From: Misgurnus anguillicaudatus
Taxonomy: Eukaryota; Chordata; Actinopteri; Cypriniformes; Cobitidae
Direction: 5' to 3'
Assembly (NCBI RefSeq): GCF_027580225.2
Contig: NC_073346.2
Location: 7,032,001-7,096,000, forward strand
DNA length: 64,000 nucleotides
Positions 45,599 to 57,660 of this stretch are shown here, one piece after another; the first letter of the stretch is position 1; every line of letters begins with the position of its first letter. Made by a program: the position numbers and the translations under genes. Below the pieces are notes generated by a model. That model saw only the letters and a program-made list of their open reading frames with translations, was not told where the DNA came from and ran no database searches.

Positions 45599-46296
45599 AG
45601 GTATAGCGGATGATTTTCCCGAATTATTTAAAAGAACCGCCCCTCGATATTTTTTAAAAAATGCACACGGCCACACGCAACACTCTCCCTCCCTCCTACC
45701 CAGAGGGAACGCCTGTTAAACGCGTGCACGAGACAGAGACAGAGCATGCAGGAGCTCAGTTCTTCTCTTCGCTCTGTTTACAAGTTTCTGTCGGCATGTT
45801 TACCGTGTCTGTGCGGTTCGTGACTTGTGCCAGGGCTAGCATAATCATAGCTTACATCAACTTTTACTAGCAGTGATTTTTAATGGATTCTCCAAATAGC
45901 ATGACAAAATGTACCTTTCCAGTAGAAACTTCGCGTGGGAAGCCCAACCTGTCCTTTTAGCTCACGCCACTCGTGTGAAATAGTCTCCCATAAACATTCT
46001 GGTCTTGTTTCTTTCTTTATAGTCCTTTCTCTTCTTGTCATACAATTCGTAGACACTTTTTCTCTTGCGACCCTCAGACAGTTTGAAAAAAAAACACAGC
46101 GAGAACGCGAGCTTCAATGAATGGTTGAAACCGTAGCACAACACACATACACGTGAAAGTGCGCATGTGCAGCAAGCGAACCTAGAGGCGAGCACATTCG
46201 ACGGTTATACGTCAACATATAATCAGAATGATTGACATCTGGGATGACCAATAGTCTTGATGATCCACCCGGAAAACGAAAATCTTCCGCTATACC
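45599..46296. mobile_element. 698-bp TTAA-flanked MITE
   Basis: The ends AGGTATAGCGGATGATTTTC and (inverted) AGGTATAGCGGAAGATTTTC match at 19 of 20 positions. TTAA flanks both sides (45595-45598 and 46297-46300). The interior is GC-richer than its surroundings and has no coding signal. Confidence 0.9.
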
Positions 46297-46517
46297 TTTA
46301 ATTTAAGTATGTATTTATAGTGGAATCAAATTCGCTTCACATTCTTAGGTGACGTAATGATGCAATTAGTCACTCTTGCATATTTTCTTTATAGAAAATC
46401 GATCGCTTGTCCTCAGTACATGTGGGATTTTTTAAGTACTTTTTGAAAAAAAGTTGTTACCGTTTTGTAAATAAATAGGTACATTATTTGCCCTAAATGC
46501 CTAAATAGTGTAATGTG

Positions 46518-47385
46518 TAGTGCTGTGGCAGATCGCAGTTGATCCTTGATCCATACGGATCACAATCCGTGGTTTGGCTCGCATGCATTTCGCGGACTAA
46601 TATGCAAATGTAAATAGGGAAAGTTTATTATTTGCACATGTTTCAAAGGATTGCAAATGTTAACATTCAAGTGATTAAAAATGCTAAAGTGAGCAGATTT
46701 CTGTACACACATGCGGTTAAATGTGTCCGGTCCAGCTCCAGTTAGGCATAATCTTGCCTTCAAAGATCAGAACTCTTCATGTGTAAACTATAGACATAGC
46801 TGCGCTACTTTACGTGTCTCATACTGTAGTCCATTAATACGTTTGCTGAATAGAGCAAAGAAAAACAAAGTAACGTTTTTATATGAAGCGACTGCATCTT
46901 CTTCCTGAAGCGGCGTTTGGAATTTGCCCTTCCACCTGTGTGTGTGCACGCGTTCAAGTGCCCTCAGTAGGGCATATACGGAGAGATGCGTTTCAAAAAG
47001 TAGGCCAACATAAATTCTTTTTTGCTCTTGACAGGGCACGTACACACAAAATAATCTCCACATTATACTTTTTCTAATAAAAAAACATTTGTTTATGTCT
47101 TAAGTGAATTATAGAGTCAGAAACCAGTCTGTGCTTATTAGTTCTTAAAGAGACAGTAACCTTAATTAACCTTCTTAAGTATGTGTCATTAATGTGCATC
47201 AAACAACCCAAGACAAAGACTTAATGTGCAACTTTGTTCTTTTTTATAAATGTTTGTAATTTTTTTATTTGTTCTTATTAGATTTTCCCCACCCCTTTTT
47301 TTGTTGATCCAAAAAATTATCCGATCCATGCCTCAAAAATCTAATGTGATCCGAACCGTAAGTTTTGTTATCCGTCACAGCCCTA
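46518..47385. mobile_element. 868-bp non-autonomous hAT
   Basis: The ends TAGTGCTGTGGCAGAT and (inverted) TAGGGCTGTGACGGAT are flanked by GTAATGTG on both sides exactly (46510-46517 and 47386-47393). GATCC-type motifs recur near both ends. No transposase. Confidence 0.9.
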
Positions 47386-47393
47386 GTAATGTG

Positions 47394-47784
47394 TAATAAA
47401 ATGAATCCTGGCTGTTACATATGTTCCCGAGACATTTTCATGTGTCAAACACAACTATGCAAAAAAGCATTATGGTATGCATCAACATTTGCATACAAAA
47501 TATATAAGCATTTAAAGTGAACAGTTTAGCACGTGTGCTTAAAAAGTCTAGAATTTTCTTATATTATCCTACACTACACAGGGAATAATAGGCATTTTTT
47601 TGCCAGAAAACTTCTTGCATAAAATAGAAAAGCACTTTCAACGACCTGTATCTATGCATGTATATTTTCAAAAACTTCCCAGGGTCTTGAATTTTTTCCC
47701 CAGATTCACAAACTTTCAAGGATTTCAAGGACCCGTGGGAACCCTGTAAGAAGGTGACAAAATTATTTCTCATAAGTTAAAAAT
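47394..47784. other. Unassigned stretch
   Basis: AT-rich, nothing recognised. Confidence 0.3.
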
Positions 47785-48222
47785 TAAAGAATTATCTGTT
47801 AAACATTTGAAAATGAGTTGAGAAGCATCTATGGTATATTGAAAAGCAAGGTCTCTGGAGAGTCGTTTGGTTAGTGATATTTACGTTCTGTGCGATCAAA
47901 TGAGCAGTCTGGTGGTGGCACGTCTGCCACTAGCACGCCAAAGCCTGACTGCTGGGGGGAAAAAGTCAGGATCCGTTCAACAGCCTTGAACATTAAGTGC
48001 TGTGAAATGCTGATCTTCTGGAGAACTGAGAGGATCCTAGCAGTCTGGAACACGCAGATGCAGTCCTGGAGCCGGTGCAGAAGGTCCTTAACAATCTGGA
48101 ACATGCAGATGAATGTCTGTTGAAGTAAAGGTTTGCTCTCCTGAGCGTCACCTTTTTCAGACATCGATGGTTGCCTTTCTGGACAAGAAGCTCAGAACTT
48201 GGTGTGATCTGCTTAGTCTCTG
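47785..48222. repeat. Unidentified interspersed repeat, copy B
   Basis: Companion of 8203-8672, same orientation. Here the minus strand is open for 97 codons (47871-48164), but the other copy is not open in that frame, so coding is doubtful. It lies directly upstream of a LINE. Confidence 0.65.
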
Positions 48223-48235
48223 GTTAGCCAATACT

Positions 48236-49960
48236 TTTGCATAGCAATGGTGTTTCCTTCAGGAATTTTTACGATCACCATGGCACCTCTGTCACTACCA
48301 GTCACTTCTCTCCTCTTTCTCTGCTGCTGTTACTACAGTTAAAACATCATTCTATACCACCAGGGTAACTAACGCACCCAACACAAGGCAGCTGTTCAAA
48401 AGTTTTAACTCTCTCCTCTGTCCCCCTCCACCCACCTCCTCTTTGTCAGCTGATGGCTTTGCAAACTTTTCACCAACAAAACTTAACCATTTCTCTTCAC
48501 CACATATCACAGAAAACTCTACACTTACATCTGACTTCCATTTCTCCTCTCCGCTCACTGACACTGAAGTTATTAAACTTCACTCCACCCACCCAACCAC
48601 ATGCTCCCTTGACCCAATCCCCTTCCATTTATTACAGGCCATTTTATAGGTCCTGGTCACACCACTGCTTAAAAAAGCCATGCTGAACCCCTCTCTTACT
48701 GACAGTTACAGACCCATCTCACTTCTTTCAGTTCATCACTTGAGAGAGCTGTTTTAACCAAGTATCCTAATTTATTTCTCCGAACAACTTACTCAATGAC
48801 AAGCAGTCATGCTTCAAATGCAACCACTTCACCGAAACAATGTTGTTAGCGGTCACAGAAGCATTACGGCTAGCTAAGGCAGAATCCAAATCCTCGGTTC
48901 TGATCTTATTAGACCTATCAGCAGCCTTTGACACAGTCAATCATCAGACCCTACTTGCCACCATATCATCGCTAGGGATCACAGGTACTCCCCTCCAATG
49001 GTTTGTATCTCTAAGAAGGTTATGTGGTCCACAGTTCACCAGATGATAACTGGGTTCCCTCAGGGACCAGTGCTTGGTCCACTCCTTTTTTCCATCTGCA
49101 CAACATCCTTAGGACCTATCATACAGACGCATGGATTCTCCGACCACTGCTATGCTGATGTCACACAGACTTTTCATTTCACCCAGGTGATCCCACCATA
49201 GCAGCACACATTACAGTCAGCTTGGATAAAGAAACATCATCTCCAGCTGAACCCCGCTAAGACAGAGTTGCTTGTTTTTCTGCCACAACCCAGGCAACAG
49301 CATGACCTATCCATTCAACTGGACACAACCATTTCTCCTTCCAAAACGGCAAGAAACCTTGTGTAGTCTTTGATGACAAACTGTCCTTCTCTTATAACAT
49401 TGCAAAGACAGAGCAATCATGCCGTTTTGCATTATACAATATCAGGAAGATACGGCTATATCTTACAGAGCATGCTGCACAACTTCTTATTCAGGCCCTT
49501 GTAATCTCCAGGCTGGACTATTGCAATGCTCTTATTGCTGGCCTTCCTGGATGGTCTATTAAACTACTCCAATTAGTTCAGAACACAGCAGCTCCGATCA
49601 TCTTCCAGGAGCCCAAAAGGGCTCATATAACGCCGCTCTTCGTTTCTTTCCACTGGCTACTGATTAAAGTGCGTATCAGGTACAAGTCGCTACTACTCAC
49701 TCACAGAACATTCACTGGGACCGCACCGGCAAACTTTCACACATTCCTACACCGCATCCACAACCTTACGTTCAACAAATGAGCGGCATCTTGTGTTACC
49801 TTCACAAAGGGGGCCTAAATCATGTTACATTCAGAAAACAATTAAAAAAACCCACGTCTTCCAAATATACTTGACATAGATATTGATGGCACTTCTTTAT
49901 CTCTTGGTTTGAGCTGTCTTAACTGAAAACAGCTTGCACTGACATACTGTATCTTAAAAT
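48236..49960 (+). pseudogene. L2/CR1-like LINE reverse transcriptase
   Basis: In order: a linker ('LSADGFANFS', 'CSLDPIPFHLLQAIL'), RT palm blocks ('LTDSYRPISLL', '[20 protein letters not shown]', 'GFPQGPVLGPLLFSI'), and the active site 'CYADVTQ' where the second Asp is Val. Then come the thumb and C-terminal parts ('YNIRKIRLYLTEHAAQLLIQ', 'RLDYCNALIAGLP', 'RIRYKSLLLTHRTF'). Many frameshifts and stops separate the pieces. The endonuclease is missing. It is a different, older family from the 12.5-kb L2. The 3' limit is approximate; the similarity fades after about 49900. Confidence 0.85.
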
Positions 49961-50792
49961 ATATTAGTGTCATGTTTTTTGTAAGGTATGTTTGTAAAAA
50001 CTACTATATAATTAAGGTCTTATCCCGGTTTAATCTAAACCCCCCTGTCCAGGAAACCAACCCTTAATATTTTTAAGGCCACAAAGCCTCAAATATCCTG
50101 TCAGTACGACAAACGTTTTAACTGACCCATTTAAATGAGTAAATGTGTATAATGTTGAAAAACAAGCGTCTAATCACACTGCAGAGTATTCTATATATTT
50201 ATGAATGTATAGGGGAACCAGAAGACACAGCTTATGTTTCACTTATGTTAACAGTGAAACACGCTAGAGGTCGGTGCAGTTTCTCAGACTGGCTTAAGCA
50301 CTGACTGGACATAATGAGACCGGGCTCTGAGAGGACAACCCTTCTTTTAACAATGAGGAGGGATGTAGCTGCTCGTTCTCCGTTTGACAGCTCAAAGCCA
50401 AGTGTGAGCTGGATTCACTTCATTACACACACAGACTCAGCCATCATCATCTGAAACAGGTCTTTACGGTCAGGTCCAAGACTGCAGAAATAACACAGCT
50501 ATTGTAAAATACATCGGTTTGGTTCAGTAAAGATATTTTTCATGTCCACTTCAGTAGCTCATTGCTTGAGATCAAAATTACTGACCAGAGAGAACGTCTG
50601 TCAGTTTTACTTGAATGAATGTTTTATCATAATTGGAACCTTTAAAAGAAAATGACATTTGGTTCTTACTATTCTTCATGTTGAAGATAAAAGTTCTGAA
50701 GTATATATAGCATGAATATGGTGCACAGAATGCAAATATTCTGAAACCATTGGTACACCCTACTACATATGCACATACAACAAACTTGCACA
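49961..50792. other. Unassigned, partly single-copy-looking
   Basis: No element recognised. 50270-50480 is of higher complexity and could be non-repetitive host DNA. Confidence 0.3.
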
Positions 50793-50796
50793 TTAA

Positions 50797-50995
50797 AATG
50801 GTTGGGTTATTTTTAACCCATAATTGGTAAATATTGGACAGAAGACATGCTGGGTTAAAATGACCCAATGTTGAGTTGTTGTTCTGCAACCACATAACCC
50901 AGCAGTTGGGTTAAAACAACCCAGCTTTGGGTCAATTTCAATTTATTTTCTGTTCAATGTTTACCCAACATGGCTTAAAAATAACCCAGCCTTCT
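50797..50995. mobile_element. 199-bp TTAA-flanked MITE (TGGGTTA type)
   Basis: The arms TGGGTTATTTTTAACCCA and CTGGGTTATTTTTAAGCCA are inverted, with further GGGTTAAAA/AACCCA motifs between. TTAA flanks both sides (50793-50796 and 50996-50999). Confidence 0.8.
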
Positions 50996-50999
50996 TTAA

Positions 51000-51543
51000 A
51001 GTGCAGGTTGATGTTTCATTTTCAGTGTGATAATAACGCAAATAATAATTCCTAAAACTATTAACAACAATCTCTTTCAGGATTTAGACAATTTTTCTAC
51101 ATTATTTTATAAGCGTTTATGACAATGCTCACTAATTTAAACATGTTGAATGATGTAATGCGTTTATGATGTCCCAAAGATGCTGTCTAGGTAAGCAGCT
51201 GACTAGGTTTGGAACAGATGTGTCCTTTTATTACTTTTGAAAGTAGGTAACTGTATAGTTTATCTATTTATTTAGCTAGTCAGTTATTTTTACTGAGATG
51301 TATGCAGAATATAAGATTTAAATGATACACAATAAAAGCACTTATAATTACAAACTCTGTCTCTCAGGCCGGCAGTAAAAGACAGCTGGATTGCTTGTCC
51401 CTGCGTATTTCATTTCAAGTACGGTTTAGCAATGACCTTGGCAGCTCATTAGCAATGAGCTGACAACCATTTTCGGCAAATGAGCAAAATAATAAGGGTA
51501 GAGTCTCAATTAATTGCAACCTGCTGCTGGTTAGGCATGTCAT

Positions 51544-51548
<5 letters not shown>
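51000..51548. other. Unassigned AT-rich stretch
   Basis: Nothing recognised. Confidence 0.3.
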
Positions 51549-51587
<39 letters not shown>

Positions 51588-51617
51588 CCTCTATCTCTCT
51601 CTCTCTCTCTCTCTCTT
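51549..51617. repeat. (TC)n microsatellite
   Basis: TC run with a few CCC and TA interruptions. Confidence 0.97.
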
Positions 51618-51723
51618 TCCAGGTGGCCACTGCACATTGACTGAATGTCATACATAAACAAAACCTCAAATACAATAGATTTAGATTTATTTCAGATGGT
51701 CCTTTGGCTTTGTAATGTTATGT

Positions 51724-52010
51724 GATTCAATTCAATTCAACTTTCTTTATATAGCGCTGTTGCAAAGTAGCTTTACATGATATACAAAATCGAATATACA
51801 TGGACATTAAACACAGACAAATCAAAGTTGAAGAATAGCAGAACTACAAAGAAAAACTACAAAGAAAAATTTCAGAATGGCGTTGTATGAAGTCCTTTAA
51901 AGTCGGTGTCATCTTTTCAATGGTGTTGGGTCATCTGACTTCTTTGTGGGAGTCTGGATCTGGCCTAAAGCTGGTGTAATTCCTGGGTGCCTCAGGATGG
52001 GAATACTGAT
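51724..52010 (-). mobile_element. L2-type LINE 3' end fragment
   Basis: The plus strand starts GATTCAATTCAATTCAAC and then TATATAGCGCTGTTGCAAAG, the inverse of an L2 3' end and tail. About 200 bp of 3' UTR-like sequence follows. No RT coding part. Confidence 0.65.
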
Positions 52011-53918
52011 GTGGAATTAGAAAGTTAATAAAACAGTTAATTATTTGTCTTTTAAAAGTAAGCACTGAGTACTCTCAACATTTTAAACTACAGCATGACA
52101 GTTCAAAGAGAGTTTGTTATGCACGTTATTCTTGATAAGAAATGTATTGTGATGTTTATCAGACTTTTATCTTTATCCTTCTAAAACAATTTTATAATTA
52201 TTAAAAGGAAGTTGTAAATAACTGTCTCTTGTAATGCTCCCAGAAAATGTTATTCCCTATAATACACAACCTGAAAGCTAAAACAAAACTCGAGTTCAAA
52301 ATAAACTTTACTCATGAGATGACTCAGTTGCTGTCATTTTTGTTCCTCATCATGGCCGTAGCCAGCTATGAGGTCACAGAGGTCCGGACCTCTGTAATTT
52401 TTTCATATTAAAAAATAAAATTTGAAGTTCTCTTAATGACTAATTCGTTTTTCAAAACGAATCCGCATATATAATTAAGTTTGGACAGTTTACAGTATAG
52501 TTTAGTGTAAAATGACGAAGATTGGCTTAAGATGCGACGGCGCGGATACAGAATTTGCAGTGTTGCCAGATCCTATTGTTAAAAATCCTCTTTAGACGTA
52601 GTGTTTTAGCAATTAATATGACACTCTGACATTATCTATAAAGTGATTGTTAGGTGTAGGTTAGTAGGCTATTAGCGATTTCTCAGATTTATTTCTGAAA
52701 TACAAGGTTTGGACGAACTTTGTTTTTTAAGGCCAATTATTTTTGCTTGTTTTTCGTACCAATATCTGGCAACATGGAAACTGAAAGTTATCAAATACGA
52801 TGCATCATTCAGCGCGAGCAGGTTGATACTACATTTGGTAAGATAAAAGCAGTAAGCATCATAATTGTGTCTGTAAGAGTATCAACAGTATCAACAACAC
52901 TATCGAAAAACAGAAAATAACTCTGGTACAAAGATGTAGAAGAATAGGGATTAAATAAAATATGCCAAATATGTTAAAACAGGTAGCGTAAAACGGTAAA
53001 GCTAATCTCAACAAAACATAAGCATTAAGAATTCTGTTATTTCATTTAATTTAGAAGTTAACCTTTAACAAAGTCATGCTGAAAATAATAAGAGCACTAA
53101 ACAAGTTCTTGTTTAAAATCTTGTAACGTTTTTGTTATATAATATTGCTTATTAAAATTATTACAAAAATAAACATTGCATGAAAAGTAATAAATAATCC
53201 AGCAGTCCCAGTCCATCCCCCAAAACAGAGTAAGTGTAAAAAGGTTAAGACAGAATATTTTAGATCCGAGGTAAAAATAAAGTATGCTTCAATGTACTTA
53301 ACCACTTAAATACTAGCAAGTACATTTGTAAGTTATGTAAAGTTATGCTACAAATATACTTATTAAAAGTAAAGTTCTACTTGGACCAAAGTTATGATTA
53401 CCATGAATATAATTGCCTGAATGTTAATCTACTCTCTAAGCTAAGTTTAATGAGTTCTTTTGCCAACATTAGTTAACATGTTAGCTAACGCTAGCTACAT
53501 TAGCTGCTGTTGTCTTGGGACTTTCAGCTCCCCAACTTTATTTTTCGTCAGTTTACGACAAAGTTGAACATAGCGCCCTAACAATCAACTTTAAATAATT
53601 TGTTTTTATCTTTCATGTAGCATTTTATGAACGGAAAACCTACCCTTGAGTTTCCCAATCCCGTAAAAGATGTGCAATTTTATTAAATTATACATTTTAT
53701 TTATTATATTATCTGTTCTGCAACTTTTAAGCCAAAGAAATTTCCTATTTGTGAATTCTGGTTATCACCAAAGGAAATAAAACATTATGATTCTCAAAAT
53801 GGCTATTCTCAAAACAACAGAGAAATGTTACTTAGCTTTGAATGGCTTTGAAGCACATGTAGGTTTAGTAAGCTAACATACCCTTGTATTTTAACAAAAT
53901 AGCTACTCGCAATAGACA
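52011..53918. other. Unassigned AT-rich stretch
   Basis: No element ends or coding sequence, apart from a perfect 18-bp palindrome at 52377-52394 (CAGAGGTCCGGACCTCTG) and a GTTAGCTAACG-like patch near 53480. Confidence 0.3.
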
Positions 53919-53922
53919 TTAA

Positions 53923-54175
53923 AGGTTCTCTAAGTGAATTCACGCATTTTAGACCATAAAATTTTTTTTGTTACATACATCAAACATCTCCTCACTATCT
54001 GTTTGCTTCCTGTCCACTGATCAAACTGTAAAAAAACGCGATCTCTGTAGACAGCCCAGCCTCCACAAACTGCAATAATAACAAACTGGCCAAACCTACA
54101 CCAGAAACCATAACAAAGTGTTCTAACCAATAAACACATTTCAAAAATCAACACACAGATTCGCTTAGAGAACCT
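53923..54175. mobile_element. 253-bp TTAA-flanked MITE
   Basis: The ends AGGTTCTCTAAGTGAAT and (inverted) AGGTTCTCTAAGCGAAT match at 16 of 17 positions. TTAA flanks both sides (53919-53922 and 54176-54179). Confidence 0.9.
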
Positions 54176-54179
54176 TTAA

Positions 54180-54682
54180 TAGACCATACCATATGAAAGA
54201 GAGCTTACCCGGCAGTGCAAGAGCATGACTGCTCCACAAGGCTGTGCTGGTTGCATTTGAGTTACAGGTCATGTGGTTTCTCATTTTTTGCTTGAGACCA
54301 GTAACCATCAGCCTCAATAGTAGTCGTGTCTCCTTCATTGCGTAATTTTTTATTTTGAATATAGCCTCCACTGCATACTGTAACCCCTTTTGCCTCGTTC
54401 TGGAGGATATCGCGGAGGTATTGCTCCAAAGAAGGTCACTGACACACACGGGTATATCGCTTTCCTGTCATGGCAATCTGTCGCGCTGGTCATTTGTTTG
54501 TCGGAAGTAGCAACAGTAACTAAGGGGGGCGGGGTATGCGAAAGGCTAATTGTTTCTTGTGGTGTATATTTAAAATATTGAGCTATTATAAGCCCTTCTT
54601 AAAGCCTTTGTTATTTGTAACATGGTCATATTAGTAACAGTGTTGTTATTGGAGAAGAAAGTCAGCAGGTGTTTGAGAGAAT

Positions 54683-54688
<6 letters not shown>
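54180..54688. other. Unassigned stretch
   Basis: Nothing recognised. Confidence 0.3.

Positions 54689-54764
<76 letters not shown>
54689..54764. repeat. (GA)n microsatellite
   Basis: About 38 uninterrupted GA units. Confidence 0.98.
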
Positions 54765-54768
<4 letters not shown>

Positions 54769-56299
54769 GACATGTCTGCTAATGAAAGTGATAAGTTCTG
54801 CAGTGTAGTGAAACATCGCTGTGCTATTATCAGCACTCTTGGATCTCCTTTCGTCCAATTCAATAAGCAGAACTAAATGACGATCCTAAACGTAGCTTTG
54901 TAAGAAGTGAGCCCACATCATTTTTAAATCAACCATCACAGTTGCATGCAGCCTCCTGCCTCACAGTCGTCCAGCATCCCCCTTCAACCCAAAATTCACC
55001 TGTGTATAACAACCGAATATGTGCTGAACTGTTTCCTCAAGCCCCTTTTATATATTGTAAAAGATGTTATATTGTACAAACGTAATAACAATGTTTTATT
55101 GTTATTACTTGCTAAAGCCACTTTTATTTGCATCTCGGCATTTGGTTCATGCTCATTTTGCACCCATTTTATTTCTTCACTCACATTGGATAAACAATGC
55201 ATGACAAAGTACTTTAACCACTTGGTGCACAAATGCTTAGGACTGCCTAACAAACACCTGCCAAGTTGTTTTTCTCTCTTGCACTTCTTAATCTTGATCT
55301 GTTGTCATAACTTTGCAGACATGCATCCTGTGAACAAATGCCAGAAGCGAAGATTTACCCCTGCTGACTGTCAGACATTGGTTTACACTTGGACTTTCCC
55401 TTTCATTAGGCTTCATTGTCATTGCTGCTAGGAATGAACTTTGCTCTGCCCTGGGTGGGACCGTTGGCTGATGTGGTACCCTGAAGTTGATCTAACTGGA
55501 CACCACATCACATTCAGGTGCCAGTAGGGCTTTCTAGATCAAAAGAGCTTTGAAATATTTTTCAGCCTGACTGAGGGTGACAGAATTAATTGTTTCCACT
55601 GCTATATTCTCTGTCATTCTAATGTTTCTTATTATCCTATGATGCAGTAGATGTTTAGTTAGAGTACATGTCTGTGTATAATTGAATGGAAGTCTCTAAT
55701 TTCCAGAAGGGATATAAGTTTGTGTGTTTTTGCCATAGCACTGGAGGCCATTAATTTGTTTTGTATGACTTTGTATAACAAAAAGCAAAACACTGTGTTT
55801 TTATACAAAAATTTATACGAAAGCAACCGTTCACCCAAAACTTAAAAATTAAGCTCTGCTCCGACTAAGGCGACCTATAATATCTGGAGAACATTTTTCA
55901 TTAGCATTGCCATTCATCTTAAAAGCAGTTGCTCTGTTGGAATATGAACACCCAAAAGTACACACTGTGTATTCCTTCTGTCTCTGCTTAAGGGAACTCT
56001 GAGCAAACCACCTTGTTGTAGATGTTTAGCTAACGTTAGTCGAACTGAGCAAAGGGATCTTGGGAGTAAGTAATTATTAGCTCACTTTTGCTTGCTTTGA
56101 GCATCTTTTTAGGATGGAATGGCTGTGTCCATTTTTTTGTGTCCTATATTTATTAGCTAGGTTATGTGTGTTTTTTCAGTTGGCCATTTTCTTTGTGTCC
56201 TTGTTTGGATTGTGTAATAATTAATATTCTTACACTGTAAGCAACATGAAAGATACTATGTTCCTGATGTTATTAATAATAATTTTATTAATCTTACAG
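54765..56299. other. Unassigned stretch 5' of the hAT transposase
   Basis: Includes a 161-codon open reading (54946-55431) without domain or composition support. The right half may be 5' non-coding DNA of the hAT element, though no end is visible. Confidence 0.3.
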
Positions 56300-56985
56300 G
56301 TGATTGTCAAATGTACCTCCAGGTGGTGGTTCACAAAGCAGTTAGAGAAGGCATATCAACATACTCTTGAAGATCTGAAGAAAAACCTACAGGAGAGGTC
56401 CTCAAAAATCACACTTACCACCGATGCCTGGACAAGTATTACCACAGAGGCATACAGTACCTCGGAGTTACCTGCCATTAAATCAATGACAAATGGAAGG
56501 TAGTCTCATTCGTTTTGTGCACAAAGCCCCTTGAGAACCGACATACTGCAGAAAACATAGCTTGCTGGATTGAAGAGGTTGCCGAGAAGTTTGACTTCTC
56601 TCTCCATGATGACGTACAGGCAATTGTCCACGATAATGCAGCTAATGTGATAAAAGCTCTTAGAATCCTTTAGGAGTGGCATGCATTGCTTCACTTCAAT
56701 GTGCTGGCCATAACACCCGGTTGATTGTAAACCATGCTCTGAAACATCCCAGATCAACAAGGCACTTGGGGCAGCAAGGAGCCTTGTCAGGTTCTTCCAT
56801 AGCAGCGATATCCCCACCCTGAAGTTGAAACTCAAACAAGAGCAAATGGGCACAGCTCAACACAAGTCCACACCTTCTGAACGTCTGTTCTCAGCAGCAG
56901 GGACCATCGTGAGCAAAAAAAAGAGCAAGCCTCACCAAAGACCATGTGGACAAGCTCACATTCCTCCACAGTAATTCAGAGTAGG
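56300..56985 (+). pseudogene. hAT transposase (ZBED-like) with internal deletion
   Basis: 'KITLTTDAWTSITTEAYSTS' holds the first catalytic Asp region of hAT transposases. Next, in another frame, come 'CTKPLENRHTAENIACWIEE' and 'VQAIVHDNAANVIKAL' (second acidic block), then 'HALKHP' and 'KLKLKQEQMGTAQHKS'. The next residues are 'TPSERLFSAAGTIVSKK', the C-terminal hAT dimerisation motif. The long helical insertion domain and the third catalytic Glu that normally lie between are gone, joined near 56865. The N-terminal BED finger is not seen. Several frameshifts and stops. The missing part suggests a non-homologous deletion during transposition repair. Confidence 0.85.
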
Positions 56986-57251
56986 TGGGTAGTGTAGAAG
57001 AGAAGTAAAGAGTGGTTATGGATAAGGGAGGAGAGAAGTGGACAGTTCTATATTACAAACATTATTAAACTGCACAGTATGAGCTGCAAATGCAGTCGGT
57101 GTGAAAGCACAATGGCCATGCGCGGCAAATGTTCTCCTCACACGCTGCTCACACTATGCATGTGTCCTTGCTCATGCTTGCGGTGTGATAATTTCAATAT
57201 TTTATATTCAAACTGAGTCCCCGTATCTGGTATTTACCAGGTAACTCTTAC
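56986..57251. other. Junction before the tRNA array
   Basis: Spacer between the hAT remnant and the first tRNA repeat unit. No copy of it appears in the later units, so the array boundary is near 57252. Confidence 0.4.
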
Positions 57252-57294
57252 ACACAGTGTCCCAGGCATCCACGGCCTGAAGGCCAGTGTGCCC

Positions 57295-57355
57295 TCCCTG
57301 GTGGTCTAGTGGCTAGGATTCGGCCACAGCCCGGGTTCGATTCCCGGTGAGGAAA
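57295..57355 (+). pseudogene. tRNA-Glu pseudogene, unit 1
   Basis: The acceptor, D arm (TGGTCTAGTGGCTAGGATTC) and T arm (GGTTCGATTCC) match the Glu genes of the other units. A net 11 bp are missing from the anticodon arm, taking out the CTC anticodon. The acceptor 3' strand also reads GTGAGGAA rather than GTCAGGGAA. It cannot make a working tRNA. Confidence 0.9.
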
Positions 57356-57395
57356 CGCTCTTTTGACGTGCGCTTGCCTTTTTCACCGGCCGGGT

Positions 57396-57469
57396 TATGC
57401 GCAATGCTGGCTTCGAAGGCAAGGATCGCAGCTATGCGCAATGCTGGCTTCGAAGGCAAGGATCGCAGC
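57396..57469. repeat. 37-bp tandem duplication in unit 1
   Basis: The sequence starting TATGCGCAATGCTGGCTTCG occurs twice in a row (57396-57432 and 57433-57469). Units 2 and 3 have it once. Confidence 0.95.
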
Positions 57470-57489
57470 ACCTCCAAGAGGCAAAGCTT

Positions 57490-57574
57490 CACTGCCTCCG
57501 GCCCATCGACCTAAGGTTGGACGGCTAAATTGCCTGCCTGCAGTCCTGCGCTCCGCCATCTGAGCAATCAGAGG
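57490..57574 (-). pseudogene. tRNA-Tyr relic with intron, unit 1
   Basis: On the minus strand GCTCAGATGGCGGAGCGCAG followed by GACTGCAG resembles the D and anticodon arms of tRNA-Tyr. A gap of about 21 bases stands in the usual intron position, and CCTTAGGTCGATGG follows as in the variable/T arm. The T loop with the B box is deleted, and the anticodon position reads GCA in place of GTA. Not functional. Confidence 0.6.
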
Positions 57575-57660
57575 CTGGTGTGCGTCCTCTGCTCTACTGA
57601 GGCATGTTGACGCAGGACAGCAGACACCCAACTTGTGGGAGGAAGGAGTAAAAACAATAT

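Noticed and set aside
47871..48164. 97-codon minus-strand reading in interspersed repeat copy B
   Set aside because: The same frame is closed in copy A at 8203-8672 and has no recognised domain.
54570..54876. Arg-Glu and Ser-Leu repeat readings
   Set aside because: They are translations of the GA microsatellite.
54946..55431. 161-codon open reading on the plus strand
   Set aside because: No domain, no repeat of the reading elsewhere, AT-rich composition with many Leu/Cys/Phe codons, and no splice or promoter context. Likely chance.
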